DNA of 64,000 nucleotides, taken from contig NC_049985.1 of the NCBI RefSeq assembly GCF_000003815.2, forward strand, positions 8,207,402 through 8,271,401, given 5' to 3'. This DNA is from Branchiostoma floridae (taxonomy: Eukaryota; Chordata; Leptocardii; Amphioxiformes; Branchiostomatidae). The notes below the pieces were generated by a model. The model searched no databases and was not told where the DNA came from. It saw only the letters and a program-made list of their open reading frames with translations. Both the position numbers and the translations under genes were made by a program. Below, piece by piece: positions 49,012 through 63,055 of this stretch. The stretch's first letter is position 1. Every line of letters starts with the position of its first letter.

Positions 49012-52000
49012 TCACGTCTCCTCCGGACCTGGCCGTTTGAGGTCTCCATCGACCAATCGGAAGGCCTCTAGAAACTCGTTAAAGTCGATGCAGCCGTCAT
49101 GGTTGAAGTCCATGCTGTGCGCCATGTCCTTGATGACGTCATCAGGGAGTGGGGTGTTGATGTGTTTGGACAGTATGTGGCAGGACTCCTTAAATTCGTC
49201 CATGGAAATAAACCCTGACGGTGACAGAAATTGAAGATCTCATTTTTGAACTAGTTAATTTAAATTCACACAAATTACATGCCCCAAATCGTCGCCTAAG
49301 ACTGTGAACGCAGACCATCTCAACCGTTGCATCCTACCATTCTATGGTTACAACTCAGCACGGGAACAAACAAAGACAAAAGGGCCAGTGGGGAAAAACT
49401 TGAACACACACGTGCACCGATCGAGACAAACAAGCAAACATACATACATACATACAAACAAGAAACCCGAAAACAATACATTTGTATTTATAGCCAACGT
49501 CACGAATATTTTACTAATTTTACTTGGGGTGGAGTTATTGATTTAAGTAGAATTTAAAAGATAACACCATGTGCATAGTATTCAAATGTATGTTGCTAAA
49601 CTCAAGTTTGTCGGTCTGAAAATGTACAAATGTAGAAGAAAGACTACCTGAGTTGTCCTTGTCCATGGCCCTGAATATCGTCTCCAGCTCGTACCGACAT
49701 CTGTACATAGCCTCAGTAAAATTTGTCTGGCACGGCATGGAATTGAAAAAAAAACAGTAACTTTTACATTCGTCATAAATCTATCATCCACTTTGTTATG
49801 AAATGTCCTACCTACAGTAAAGAGAGAGAAACATTGTTTAAGAATATTAGAACCAAAACACACATCTCTCTCGCTGGTGCAGAAAGCGATATTTTCCATG
49901 TATTGCTCTCATGTTCATCTCATATATCCGTCTACGTAGGCCAGTTTCTTTATAATGTATTCCAAATGCGAGACCAGATTAATCATACATAACTGTACTG
50001 TTAGGCCATGTTGATTTGATTATATGAATGACATCCGCGCTCGCACCAATTTTCGGCCGTTTCCAAAAAAAAAAAAAATCGACCACACAAAACATTGTGC
50101 AAAGCAGCTGTAAAATGAGCACAAATAGAGTAGATTGAAAAAACAAGTATCAGAAAACAGATAACTTATGCCATAGAATGCCAAAATAAATCTAAAGTCA
50201 AAGAATAAGATGTGAAAGGACAGAAAGAAAACATCTATTGTTGGTTGTATAGGGGGAGGTACCAGTACAGAAAATTCAGGTCAAGAGGATCATTTCCAGG
50301 TCCGGACCTGAACCTGGAACTTATTGTCTGTGGAAACTTGAGAACTGGCAATACTCAAAACAATGGTAATTGGTCAATTTTGCTACAAAAGAATCTGTTT
50401 GTTGGATTATTGGACTCCCACTGACATTTTAATATAAAATCCCATCTCCATGTAATAAAGGCTAGCTGTCTCTGTACCTTTGACTGTAGAAACTTGGTAC
50501 AATTGACTATAAACTCTTCTTGACTTCGCTCTTGTTGTCTTCTTGGCCCCCGTTAAGACCCCAAATGTGTGCCGACATAGTGTGTCCATTTTGTAATTGG
50601 CGAAACCTGTTCCTCTGATTTTTTTTTCAGGTCCGTTTTTTTTCGGATTGGTCCAAGGAGAAAAAAATGTTTTGCACCCGTATGATTTACTGGTCCCTTA
50701 GCTACACCTAACTGTTGGTGTACTATACTATGTGTGTTTAGTCCTATGTTCAACCTTCCTGGCAACTTTGATTTCATACTGAAGGCAACTTTTTTTTTTT
50801 TGCCAAACTTTTTTTTTATTCGCTCGCTCGCATCAGTTTTGGAGTTCCCAGAGGATGTCATCCATATAATCAAATCAACATGGCCTTATCGATAATGTCT
50901 TGTTGTTGTTTTGTTTGTAGCCTCTTAGTACTATTGTCTGTATAGCTATTAGTTGTTATTGGTTGCCATACATTGTACCCTGTGCGATTGTTGAGCAATA
51001 AAATTCATTCATTCTATCAACTCACAAGCTGAAACATATCTGAATATTCGTACAACGTTACAGTGAATGTCTGATTCAAGAGAACCTGTCTAGACACTGA
51101 ACTAAATTCGGGATGATGAAACAATATAGGTGTTTTGCAAAATATCGATTTGCATATTAACCAGTAATTTGATCTGCTAATTTAAATATCAATTTTCAAT
51201 CCAATCTACTGACGTCCGGGTAGGAACCAGCCGTCGAATACCCCGGATATAAACAACAATAGCGATCGCTCGTTATACTAATGAATAGTGCTCCTAAAGT
51301 TCCGTCAAATACAAAGGGTGAAGTAAGAATCTCACCTCCTTAAACCGGTGTGACACAGCGAACGTTTCAAAAAGACTCTTGTAGGAAACCAGGTCTCGAT
51401 CAGGTGTCGTCACAAGCTGGTTCTTCAGAGCCCTCCATGGGAGGTCCAAGTTTAGAACCGACGTCATCGTCTGGATCCAATGACGTAACGTTATCACGCC
51501 TACATGTTGTCAGAAACACGTAAGATTACATGTATATTTTTGGTACATAAACATTTCGATGTGGAATCAATGACAAGAAAATGATAAATTTTTAACAAAC
51601 AAGAAATCGAATAATCTATTTCTACACAAAATGTTTGTGAATCCAGTCTTTTGTGAATTTAGAGTGAATTTCCTGCTATTTTCCGAGGGGATTTTGGGTC
51701 CCTGTACCAACAACTTTGGGCCTGGGCCAAACCAGCGTTTTCATCCTACAACAAGTCTCCAGTTGAACCATTTTCCGCCAACCAGGCCAACCTTGGGCCC
51801 AAGAAAGTGGAAACAGACTTGCTCACACACCAAAACAAACCAAAAACTATACCTCTGTTTTCACGGAGGCAAAAAGTGAAATACTAACTAGATCTTGAAA
51901 GACATATTCACCTTCATCTGACGGGTCCATTTGGCGGAAGGCCTCCATGAGTGCAGTTTTGTTTGCATAGCATTCTTCCTTCAGGTACACGATAGCTGCC

Positions 52001-55000
52001 TTCTCAATGATGCTTATTCTGACGTGTCGGGCAAAGACAAAATAGTTTATTAGATAATTATCATTTCACCAGCATATAACAGATATGGTTTTATATCTAT
52101 AATAGTCGTAATTGAATAGATATGAAAATTATACATCAAACAATAAGATGACCCAGTGCAATATACCGATTAACAAAATGATAACTTTGGAAATAAATAA
52201 TGATAGTTCAATAATTGATGACAAAGCAAATACCGGTAGAGAAATAGAAATATAACATCATAAGAAATGTAACAACTAAAAAATCAAAAATGTAGAAACA
52301 AACAATGAATAGGAGATTAATGAAAGGATTAGTTGTCTAATAGAGAATTTTAGCAGGTTGAAATGTGAATTACACCACAGGTTTCACCACTTGTTAGTGT
52401 TTAAATATTTTTTGCTACCACCTTTCAGACCTTTGCGACAACGCCATCTCCTTCTCCATGTGGAACGATGTGCACATGTACTGTACCAGACGGGGCTGAA
52501 GGTCCGCGCCGATCTTAACATACGCGCCTCTGTTACTCCCCTCTTCGTAGTAGTTGGACGCAGAAAATATGGTCAGGACCTTCGTGAGAAAAGAGTGAAG
52601 GACGAGATGTGTTCATTCGTTAGCACAATCAACCAAAATCTGCATGAGAAGAACCTGCTAACGGTTATCAGTACTCGATAAGATTGCTGGTTATGGCATG
52701 TACAATTCATGACACAAACATGCACAAACATTAGCCTCCGACCAGGCTCTGCGGATCGGTGGTCTTGTAGTAGAAATTGGACAAATATGGTCAAAGTACG
52801 TTAGGAGAGTCGGCCTGCAAAGGAGTTATTTCCCCACCGCCAGGCCGGCCAACACTCCTAGGCCAATTAACGCCAACTAGTCTTTTATCCCTAACTTGTC
52901 CAAAGTCCACTACACGTATTACTATTCGGCTTAGTCTCCAAACAGATCTTGCGGTGGCATAATATAGTATCATAAGCTGGGGAAGGAGTTAAGCCGGCAA
53001 AGGCGTTCATTGGCTACTTCAAAAGCAATATGTAGATACACCTTTAGTTGATTAGACATTAGGTCATGTATTTTTCGCTTTCTCATGAGAATGTTCATGC
53101 AGTTAGCCTTTGGGCATGATTTTGCAAATAGATGACTATCTTATGCCTCTGCAAGATCTGCTTGGAGATATGAGATGTCCCTCACACACCTGGTCATTGT
53201 TTGTGAACTCTTATCCTTCAAACTTGTAGACACACCGAAAACATAACCCTTGTTCATGGTCATGGAGGTAAAATCAGACATGAAAACGATATTGGTCTTT
53301 ATTTCTATTAGGAGATGTCCCTCACTTGGTTATTGTGTGTGAACTCATATCCTTCGCACTTGCAGACACACCGAAAACAAAACCCGGAGGTAAATTAGAC
53401 ATGGAATCGATATTGGTCTTTGCTTTTACCAGAACTTGTCCCTCACCTGGTTATTGTGTGTGAACTCATATCCTTCGTACTTGCACTCGTGCGACCTGAT
53501 GATGAGCTGCATGTCGTTGTCCTTGAGGAACCTACCGGTGACGTCAGGACCGAAGTAACACCCGCCCCCACGGAACGTGTTGGGGCCGCACCCCAGCTTC
53601 CCGCGCGGGTCGCTCCACAACAAGTCAAGAATCTAGAGTACATACACTTAACGCAGTTAAAGGTTGAACAAGACGCTAATATAAATTTGTAGCATGTTAA
53701 TCAAATACATGAAGTTATGGATTCCATACGTGGTTTGTTCTTCTCTTTAGTTTCAATAAGGCGATACAATATCGAGCAATTTTAAATTGCAGTACTACAA
53801 GTACAAAGTGGATGTAGAATTTCACTGACCTGTCTCCATTCTCGATCTATTTTCTCCCTGCCCGTCAGGATGCCTAGTGGGTCCTCGTCAGAAGTCGGCG
53901 GCATCAAGGCTGTTATGAACTGAAAACAAAGACGATAACAGCAATGTTATTAGTGTTGATTGTAAATTTCACATCGTCAGAGATTGCGATGGTTGCGATT
54001 TCGACATGGATTTCACTCAATATGTTGCGACCAAATAGCCGTTTCGTTTCAGACGAAGATCTTGCTGCTGGGAAAGTTGAATTCAACGGGCATCGTCTAA
54101 GAGAAACTGCATGTCTTGTAGAAGTTTATGTCTTAGCCCTTGGATGGTTAATTCAATAGTTACAGTCTAGAAGTTGATATCCAGTGTTAAAGAATGCGAG
54201 GTTGTAGGGACTTCAAACGCTTTATTTCCACACGCAATGTAAAGCATTAACTAATCTTAAAATTTAAGAATAGTGATACAATATCAGAATGCGAAACCGT
54301 ACCTTATGTCTTTCGAGGGAAGCGAGGCATTCGAGATCAGTTGTATCAGATATTCCACCGTGAGCTATAAAAATCTTTTTATCAATGATGGTGGCGAGCG
54401 GCAGCCAGCTGAAGACATCTCTGAAGTTTTTCACCATAACAGTCGCATTTTTCTGGAACGAAACATAAATAGAATTGATCTTAACTCACAATGTCGCAAT
54501 GTCACTGTATCGAATGATGGCTGCTTTAATGATTTACCTTTTGAAGCATTAAATCATAAAACATTTAGCACAGACGTCTCAGATCATAAAAAAACATGAT
54601 CAGAAAGAAATTCAAATTCAAGAAAAAAATTCATTACATCTTATTCCCGTACATCTTACCTTGTATTTCACTATAATCTCTTTGATAAACCCGTATCTGT
54701 AAAATACAGAAGGTATGAATATCTTACTTCTTACCAATCATCGACATGGCATTTCGATAATAAATTGTGGACAAACAGTTTCTATGTGGATGTTAAGTAA
54801 AGTCAGCCCGGCTAAAGAAGAACACTATAAAGTTGATAAATTTAGTTAATACTCTCTATTTCAGTAATGTGACGATTAAGACTTTTCATTCATTACACAA
54901 TGAGCTCCAATAGACCAATGCTAAGTAGGCAGCACTCATTTTAGGATGTACATTAATGGATAAAACTATCGTCTTTTCGGATGAAGGCTAAGTTGGTATC

Positions 55001-58000
55001 TGTTATCGGCTAATGTTGTAATGCTTGAGTCACGACTGAAATGCCAAAGTACTGTCATATGTCGGTTCATATGCGGTCATCGTGACTCTTGGATAACACA
55101 GGCCTGAGGTAGAGTGGGGAGGGGCAACCGTAAGTGAATGCTATCCTAATTTCATTTTTTTTATTACAACAGCTGAATATAAAACGTCACATCATGCACA
55201 TGCTCCGAGTAATTGAATCACGTCGCGACGTATGAGCGTTCGACAATTCGATGTCATATCAGCATATTGCTTTTGTGTTGAAGGAAAGTTACAAATTTTA
55301 ATATGAATAGAAAACAGCCATGTTCTGCTATATCACGCGACTTTCTTATGAGTGAAAGCCATTACACAATACACGTACAGATTAAGTGAAAGAGCAGCCT
55401 ACTCACTATACCTGAGATTCATGTGATAGTCCTCGTGGTTGCCCCTGTTCAGGAAAACCTGGTTTGGATAAACTAAGAGGAAGGCCAGTAGAAGAAGTGC
55501 GATTTCCACGGAGTGAGGCCCGCGGTCCACAAAGTCACCGTTGAAGACGTACGGCGTTTCAGGAGAGGGAAGGCCATTCTGGAAAAACATAACAGATATG
55601 ATAACACAATATGCTATCAGTTTTCTATCATTCTCTTTGTTTGTTTGTTTGTTTGTTTGTTTGTTTGTTTGTTTCGCATATTCGCTGTGTAAGCCCAGAC
55701 TGGTTTGAACCACTCACACAGGAAAGCACCACTATTCTTTTCGTGTGGCTTGTCCCATACGAAAGGACGTCCTAACCGAAGCTAGGTATACTCATTTTAA
55801 GTTAACAATCCTATCCACAAGACAACGTTGGTCTTTGTATGCATCAAACGCATAACCACTCTCACTGTTGACAGCTTTTCTTTTACAGAAATGACTCTCA
55901 CCACCCCACATTATAGGTGCCACAGCCTGTTTTTTTTTTTTTTTTTCTATTTGCTTTTGGACAGACGAGGACGATGTGGCACTGCACTCAAGTTTTGTAA
56001 CTTATATTAACAATGCCACATACACGGTACAGACAGAAGGAAAGTCGTGTAAAGTGCCTTTCCCAAGGGCACAACGTCGGGGACACGGTGGGAATCGAAC
56101 TCAGGACCCATAGATTCCGAGCCGAAAGCTCTACCAGTTACGCCACGCCCGATGCCACAGCCTGTTCCTTGTCACTGTTCGATGGTATTGCCCACCACTA
56201 ACCAAGTATGCTGAAATTTACCTTATAAAAGACGACGAACAAATCATCAAGACTGCCGTGTAGGTCACCTGGAAGCGAGCAAGATGAAGTGTATGAGCAT
56301 ATACATGTGCATCGTTTTCATTCACAAATATTAGAGTGATTGCGAATGATGTTAATTGTAGAAAGAGGTCTATCTAGAACGGTAATTGATTATGTAGAGA
56401 TTTTATGCAGCATTCTAAATACACTGAGTAGGATTACGTTCTAAGAGAAACAGTGCAGTACATCTTTGGAGAAGGGGGTCGATACAGCCATGCAACTAGG
56501 TATCTTTGACGTGTAGTCAAGTCACCTAACATAGGTTTCGGGTCATTTTGACTTGCCAAGAATCAGAGGACTGATCGAAAGCTTGTTGGTAAGAGCTTTA
56601 TTTTGTGTACGGCGGAAATAACGTATCGAATCTTTACAATATGAATGATTTGTATGTTAGTTCTTCGACGCAAAAAACGTGATACCAGCTATGTACAGTG
56701 CATTTGAGCACCATGTGACAGTCCTTTATAAAATGCACAGCGCACTACGTACCACATATCGTTATGTCGTGTAATACTCCGGTGGTTGCTCTGGTTATGT
56801 TGCCCATGAGTCTCAGGCGCTTGCGTGCTTCATGCAGAAGTTGAACGGCATATCGGGCATGTAGAGCCTTAAAAATATATACATTAACGTTAACGTTACA
56901 TGATATATACTTCTGCTATATTAGACTTAATTATAGTCAAAACGAATCCCATATTTACTCATTAATCACCAAATAGCAATTACTCAAGCAAATAGATATG
57001 ATTTCAGATGACACCCGATATATTTCCTCAATGACACTGAAGTCGGAGAGCAGGTTTTATATCCCAACTTTTGATTGATATGTAAATGAGATAAAGAGAA
57101 TTTTAATAGTCCAATGGGAAACAAATATTAGACAAGTTAATGCGATTAATTAGTTATCTCCTGTTCGACCCTAGCCTGGGTACCATCCGATTTCTACTAC
57201 CGGGGCTCCTTGCAATCGATATCCTAAAAAATACTTCGTTTTGGAGGACTGCAGTGAGACAATAACTCTTACCTTCTTTTCTTGAAAGTACTCCACCATC
57301 TGCGTGACCTGGGTGACAGTCAGCGGGAAGTCCAGCCGCAGTCCTGTGTAGTCGGGAGCAACTGGGATGCTCTCGTAGTCCGATACCAGGTCTTCTTCCG
57401 ACTCGTCATGTGTTCCATTGACTCCTCCTTGGGTCAAACCACGAGCAAACATGCAGTACATGAAATAACAACCGCGTGACTAAGATTAAATGTTCAAGCG
57501 AACGTTTGTTATCAATAATACATACCATACATAACATACCTTATATAAAGAAGTCTGATCTAGATAGAAACGTTTTCTGTCTCATTGAGGACCTGGTCAC
57601 AGTCGTCGCGCGATCGTCGTACGATCATAAACTCGGTTAGTCGTGGATTTGTCGTAAGATATAAATTATGTCTTTAAAAGGCTATCATTGTCGGCTGTGG
57701 TTCTGTCAGAACCTCCACGAAAACCCTACGACATACGACATCCAAATCGTGCGACGACCCATGCCATGGCGAATGTGGCCTGACCCTATGGTAAGGGACT
57801 TAGGTCTCCATACTCCACGCCAAAATCTGTCATGTATACCTTCACCGTATATGTATTTCGCAGTGCGATGGACATCCAACATAACACATATGTATTTCGT
57901 GCATGTGAATAATCACTGAGATTTCTCACCTGAGGTTAAGTCTTTCTGTAACAGGACTGGGAACGGAGACTTCTTCTGGGTTTGTAGAATGGGCCCTGCA

Positions 58001-61000
58001 TGGAGACGGAAACAACATGACCACATTACAATCTCATCACAAGTCGTTATAAAAACCTACCTGTACATAATAGGTTGTGTAATTTATATTGTCCAATGAA
58101 TGCAGTGGAATATGAAATACACTTTATTAGCCAGTGCTCTCACTACGAGGCCGAAAGAAACAGATCATTTCAAACTGTTGCCTCAACATCACCAAACCAC
58201 ATTTTTACTCAAATCACAAAACCCATTCATTTTTCAGAAAGCGGGACAGTTCATTAACCACTGCCTTCAAAGAAGAAGTCAAACTTTACAATAGTAAACG
58301 TAGTACATTGTACATGTAGTAGATAGAAAACTAATGTTATGTACTGAATGACCTTACTCCTATTTCGTACAATTAGCCTTCGGGCAAGATTTTGCAAAGA
58401 AACGCTCTATATGATATCACAATTGAATGAAAAAGCACACAAATGAAGCATCGACGGTTTGTTTGTTTGTTTGTTTGTTTGTTTGTGAACAGTTTCATCA
58501 GCTTGGTAAGTCACTAGTCGGTATAGCAAAGAAAGAACCAAGCAGACGCAAGGAGAGCTAGTTTACTCACCATGGTCTCCTACATGATCCATCATATCAA
58601 TGAAGAAATTATGAAGCTGCAAAATAGAAAATCTCTCAGTAACAACTCAAGATGAATTACATAGGGCCAGTTTGTTAAAGTTTTAAAGCAAACCGTTGAG
58701 TTACATTTTATGTATCATGACTAAATTTAACATGCAACACACGTGCGCAAATCACTAAGGCTTATTCGATACGATTGCCATGACGAAAACCGTTTCTTTT
58801 CTTGAAAGACTGCAGCAACAAGAATATAAGCAACACTTTGCATTTCCCTGGACCATGGATTATCAATTACGAGGGTGAGTCAGAAAGTAATGCAAGTGGT
58901 TTCATAACAGACTCGTTTTTTAATCAATTGAGTTGAAATTTGGCACAAAAGTAGAAGCATATGTCCTCTTGAGATTGAATTTTCTAAATTTGGTCTTTAT
59001 CATTTTATGAGCAACTGAGTTGATTTCAAGATGAACACACCCTTGGTAGCTTGTCAGACTATGAATTCCTCTAAATTTGACCCACTGAAAATCACTGTAG
59101 GAGGTTAAAATTACACATATATGATACCAAATGTCTCTATATGATGCATGCCGATTTTCATTTCTGAACTCTCAATGGTTCCTCATTTACAGCTGCTAGG
59201 ATGGAGTAAGTTGTGATATAGAGCTGTTGGATTGATACACGAATTCGTGAGTTGTTGGTTAAAAGACTACTTTTCCATTAACCAAAAGAAACGAAACTTT
59301 ACACAGTTATTAACTGTTTAAAGGCCAAAAAGGGTGCTAAGTTTTATTCCTCTTTGTTAATGGGGAAAGAAGGCTACAGAAACTTTTAATCATAACACCA
59401 CAAATCTCATGACCCAGACGACCGTGTATACCTCACTCTACTTCAGCAACGAAAAAAGAAAAACTGATCGGATTTCAGAGTTGAAAATAAGCACGTGGGT
59501 TATAGAGAAATGCAGCTTATTACATGTGCAGGTTCACTCTCCTACAATAGCAAAAATTGGTTTAGGGAAATCGTTAATTGTACGTTAATTGGACCTCACT
59601 TTTCTTCTGACGGGATTCCTAGGGTATGGTCATCTTGAAAGCTGGTCAGTCAGTCATAAAATAATGAACAACAAATTTAGATATTTTAATCTCAAGAGGA
59701 CATATGCCTCTACCTTTGTGCCAAATTTGAACTCATTCGATCAAAAAACGAGTCTGTTATGAAACCACTTGCATTACTTTCTGACTCACCCTCGTACAAC
59801 TACAAGTTCTCTCCAAATTGATTATGAAAAACGCCCGGCTTTGCGACGTAACAGAAATACACGATTGATGTGATTCTTCTTTATACATTCCCTTTATCTA
59901 GTCATTTACTTATTTTCAATTACACTGAATGGGAGGGGGACAAAACAGGTGATATAAACCAGTTATCTCCCAGCAAATCAAATCATAATTTTTCGGAGTG
60001 AGTCTCCATGTCTCACTGATATTTGGCAGTGTATCGGACCACGTTGCACACATGTACTTAAAGGAGTCCTAAACTCCACAAGAGAGTGTTATTTTCCGAT
60101 AGATTTAATTTTAGGAAGTAAACATGCATGATACTTCACATTATACGATTAAGTACCCATTAGTCTTGCGTATATGAAAAAGCATTCAGTATTGTGCTTA
60201 GCTCCCCAATTACTCTTTAATCAAATCAAGTAAGCTCAGTCCATGGCTGTATACAATGGCCTGACAAAAGTTCGGTTAGAAAATCGATTTGAGGGGTGAT
60301 GTTAAAGACTCGTGTTGTTATGTGTTCTTTGATATCTTGTGAACAATTGGCCGTTATGGTGTGCACATCGCCCCTTATTTATGCCGAAGATATTCACGAT
60401 GAAGGCAGTATCTATACGTATAGGAAATGAAAGGGTAGGTTCTGCATAATGCTTTTACAAACACATGTGCATATCTCGTAATTCACCACAACTGAAATTC
60501 TGAAGTTGCTGGTTGTGAATTTATCGATACATAATCTATTGGAAAATAACGCTCCCTTCTGGAGTTTAGTACCCCATTATACAAGTAACACACCAGTAAA
60601 CACAATACCTTCAGCTGGTCCTGTTCATTGTGGTACTCTATACTTTGGAAGATTTTCCATGTGCACATGCGCCGTGCCTCCAGCCGGGCCAGGTAGCGCC
60701 GGTACCATCTCTGGATGAGTATCGCCGCCTTCATCGCTGGAACAAAACGATTCAGACTCATTGTCCATTCAAACAGACGTCGATGAAGGTTAGACATTAG
60801 GTACTCCATACTCCATGTAAAATTTACTCAAGTACCTGTACAAGTATTGAAAACGGCCAGACGTTTCTGACAGCAGATGACAGCAGACATTTCAAACAAC
60901 GTTTCATACATACAGTAGTTCTGTTGTTGCCATTTCAATTGTCGGGTTCTGTTCAGTCACTGACGAAAGAGGAAGGATGCTGTCTAAAACGTCGGGCCGT

Positions 61001-61730
61001 TTTCAATACTCATCCCTGTACCTGAATGACTTCTGTAGTGTCATTGTCCCGTAGGTTATCAATAGTCAAGGCCATTCGCTATCCCATAATGCATGCGATT
61101 CAATCTACATAAGATATCCATCTATGGCTCTTGTAAGAATTGTAGCTTATGAATCCAAGCGCTGTATACCATATGTATACACAACTACTTGTAATAGATG
61201 AAGTGTTATATGATGCCACAATGCCGTAAAAAAAGACAGCGTTTGATTCCCCAAAAAACTTTTAAACCATTCTGCAACCACTTGTGTGTTTGATCTGGAA
61301 CCGATCTATAGACAAACAAGAGCTAGACGACCTCACAACTTAGTGAAATAGTTTCCCGTATGTCTTGTTTAATTGTAGTTCATTAATCATACAAATAAGG
61401 TTTTGATTGACATTGGTCACTTCTTGTCACGCGGGAAAGTGACAAGTACATGTAAATGAAACATATAGAACTGCGAAAGCACAGACAATTAGACAAACCA
61501 AAAACAAGACATCAACATTCCACGTGAATCAGTAGATCCTTCATAACCTATTGACTTTCATTCTATCTTCCCATTCAGTCAGTCTACTGAAAGCGTATAC
61601 ACGTAACTATTGACACACAAGAGCACAAACATCCAGACACACGAAAAACAAAGCCTTCGTACACGGAGACAACTAACTGTTACTGCCTGCCGTTGTGCAG
61701 TCGCCGATACTCACTTGTCACCGCACACAT
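49012..61730 (-). CDS. PPEF: PPEF-type Ser/Thr protein phosphatase with IQ motif and EF-hands (~634 aa)
   Basis: Exons: 61715-61730 (tentative first), 60609-60736, 58571-58616, 57930-57995, 57273-57427, 56753-56867, 56222-56268, 55412-55578, 54660-54696, 54303-54452, 53830-53919, 53447-53632, 52431-52579, 51912-52018, 51336-51499, 49648-49726, 49012-49214; phases agree. The order is an IQ motif ([13 protein letters not shown], residues 11-23), then the PP2A/PP1-like core with GDLHG (176), GDFVDRG (205), GNHED (237), HGGISD (290), [13 protein letters not shown] and [16 protein letters not shown]. Metal-binding and catalytic residues are all present. A degenerate EF-hand (MDPSDEG) and two canonical loops follow (563-574 and 603-614). 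Members are calcium- and calmodulin-linked phosphatases of sensory neurons (rdgC, PPEF1/2). It lacks the long insert of human PPEF2 and is nearer PPEF1 in size. The true N-terminus is unsure. Confidence 0.94.
52735..52980. repeat. Element related to the hAT-like MITE (PPEF intron)
   Basis: TAGCCTCCGACCAGGCTCTG, then GTAGTAGAAATTGGACAAA, resembles the left end of 48790-48980. The right end is diverged and no target duplication was found. Confidence 0.4.
55636..55675 (+). repeat. (TTTG)n microsatellite
   Basis: Ten tandem TTTG copies close to the exon at 55412-55578. Similar short runs occur at 58458-58490 and 61969-61990, all in or upstream of PPEF. Confidence 0.95.
55932..56152 (-). mobile_element. 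tRNA-derived SINE with poly(A) tail and 14 bp target duplication (PPEF intron)
   Basis: On the minus strand it starts GGGCGTGGCGTAACTGGTAG (A box), and GAGTTCGATTCCC (B box) follows at the spacing of a tRNA. It ends in a run of about 16 A (T run on the plus strand). TGCCACAGCCTGTT flanks both sides (55918-55931 and 56153-56166). This is a clear retroposition product made by LINE machinery, about 221 bp long. Confidence 0.88.
58868..59796. mobile_element. Mariner-type non-autonomous element with very long inverted repeats (PPEF intron)
   Basis: The element 58870-59794 is flanked by TA on both sides. It begins CGAGGGTGAGTCAGAAAGTA and ends with the exact inverse, which is a mariner-like terminus. 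Inverted similarity continues inward for about 165 bp at roughly 85% identity. The centre has no open transposase frame. Length 925 bp. Confidence 0.85.
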
Positions 61731-62280
61731 CGAACTGCAGCTCTCAGGTCCTTCGGCCCGAATGAATGAATGAATGAATAAGTGACAGAAAAGTGAGTAG
61801 TATGTTCTGTGGGAGGTGGTAACATTTGCTTCCGCAAGCCACAAAACAGCGTGCCTGGCAGAGAGACGGGACCCATAGGCAAAAGCCAACATAATGATTC
61901 TGTTTTAAACATATGACTGAAGACGCAACGTTACGTTTCACCTTTATGACACAGAGATACCTACTTTCTTTTGTTTGTTTGTTTGTTTGGGCCTTTATCC
62001 ATGTAGTAAAAACTCAAAATTGGCCTGCATTTCGCTATTCAACTAGATCGTGAGGGAAGAGGTATGGGTCAGAGAAATTAATGGAAAACTAGAGTTCCAC
62101 GAACACATACCTTTGCCAAATAAACCAGGTTTGTTATGTAGAATGATGTCTGTAGACAAATACGTTACTCATTTCATTTTCTTTATAATTATATGCTTGG
62201 AGTTGGTTTATAAAATTTCGGCATTTATTACGCAAATTAGATCCCAATTTACAATTAATTGATATCAAATTGTATCAAGC
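61731..62280. other. Upstream region of PPEF
   Basis: Contains a GAAT/AATG tetranucleotide run (61761-61780) and copy 1 of a 78 bp direct repeat (61781-61858). A further upstream PPEF exon with a better start could be here or outside the window. No other gene seen. Confidence 0.45.
61781..61858 (+). repeat. 78 bp direct repeat, copy 1
   Basis: AGTGACAGAAAAGTGAGTAG and following match 63910-63987 at about 85% identity, including GGGAGGTGGTAAC and TTCCGCAAGCC. Confidence 0.75.
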
Positions 62281-62283
62281 ATT

Positions 62284-63055
62284 ACTTAAGCTATCAGCAT
62301 ACCAAAATCATGATGATCCTTTGATCCATTCTTGACTTATTCTCTTTCAAAGTCTTTAAATACACCTCTTACTCTCTTCCCTCTTTCTCAGTTACATATG
62401 TGACAACTTTGATGAAAGTACTATAATGGAATGCAGTGGATTTATGAACTTTTCCTAATCAATTATGCAAATTAGCTGTTAACTTGCATAATAAGTATCA
62501 CATTATGTAAGTCTTCATTTAGGCTATCTACATGCCGAAAATCATGACGATCCGTCAACACGTTAATATTTTCTCATTAATTATGCAAATGAGATCATCA
62601 TTTGCATGATAAATATGTATTGACATTTCTCTCTTTCTCAGCTACATATGTGACAAGTTTTAAAGCCCTATCATGGAATGTAGTGAATTTATAAAATATC
62701 CTCATTAATTATGCAAATTAGCTGTTGATTTGCATAATTGTTATCTCATTATGTAGGTCTTCACTTACGCTACCTACATACAAAAAACATGATGATCCGT
62801 CAACATGTTCATATTTTCTCATTAATTATGCAAAAGAGGTCATCATTTGCATAATTGATATCTGTCGACATTTTTCTCCTTCCCAGCTACATATGTGACA
62901 AGTTTGAAAGTCCTATCATGGAATGTAGTGGATTTATAATTTTTCCTCATTAATTATGCAAATTAGCTGCTGATTTGCATAATTAGTATACCATTATGTA
63001 AGTCATCACTCATTCTATCTACATACCAAAAATCATGACGATCCGTCAACACGTT
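62284..63055 (+). repeat. Tandem repeat with period ~240 bp, rich in octamer motifs
   Basis: Three diverged units repeat this order: AAATCATGATGATCC, then TTTCTC or CTTTCTCAGCTACATATG, TGACAAGTTT, ATGGAATGTAGTGGATTTA, CTCATTAATTATGCAAATTA and GCTGTTGATTTGCATAAT. Each carries several ATGCAAAT/ATTTGCAT octamers (POU-type). The block runs directly into a retroelement-like tail. Confidence 0.8.
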
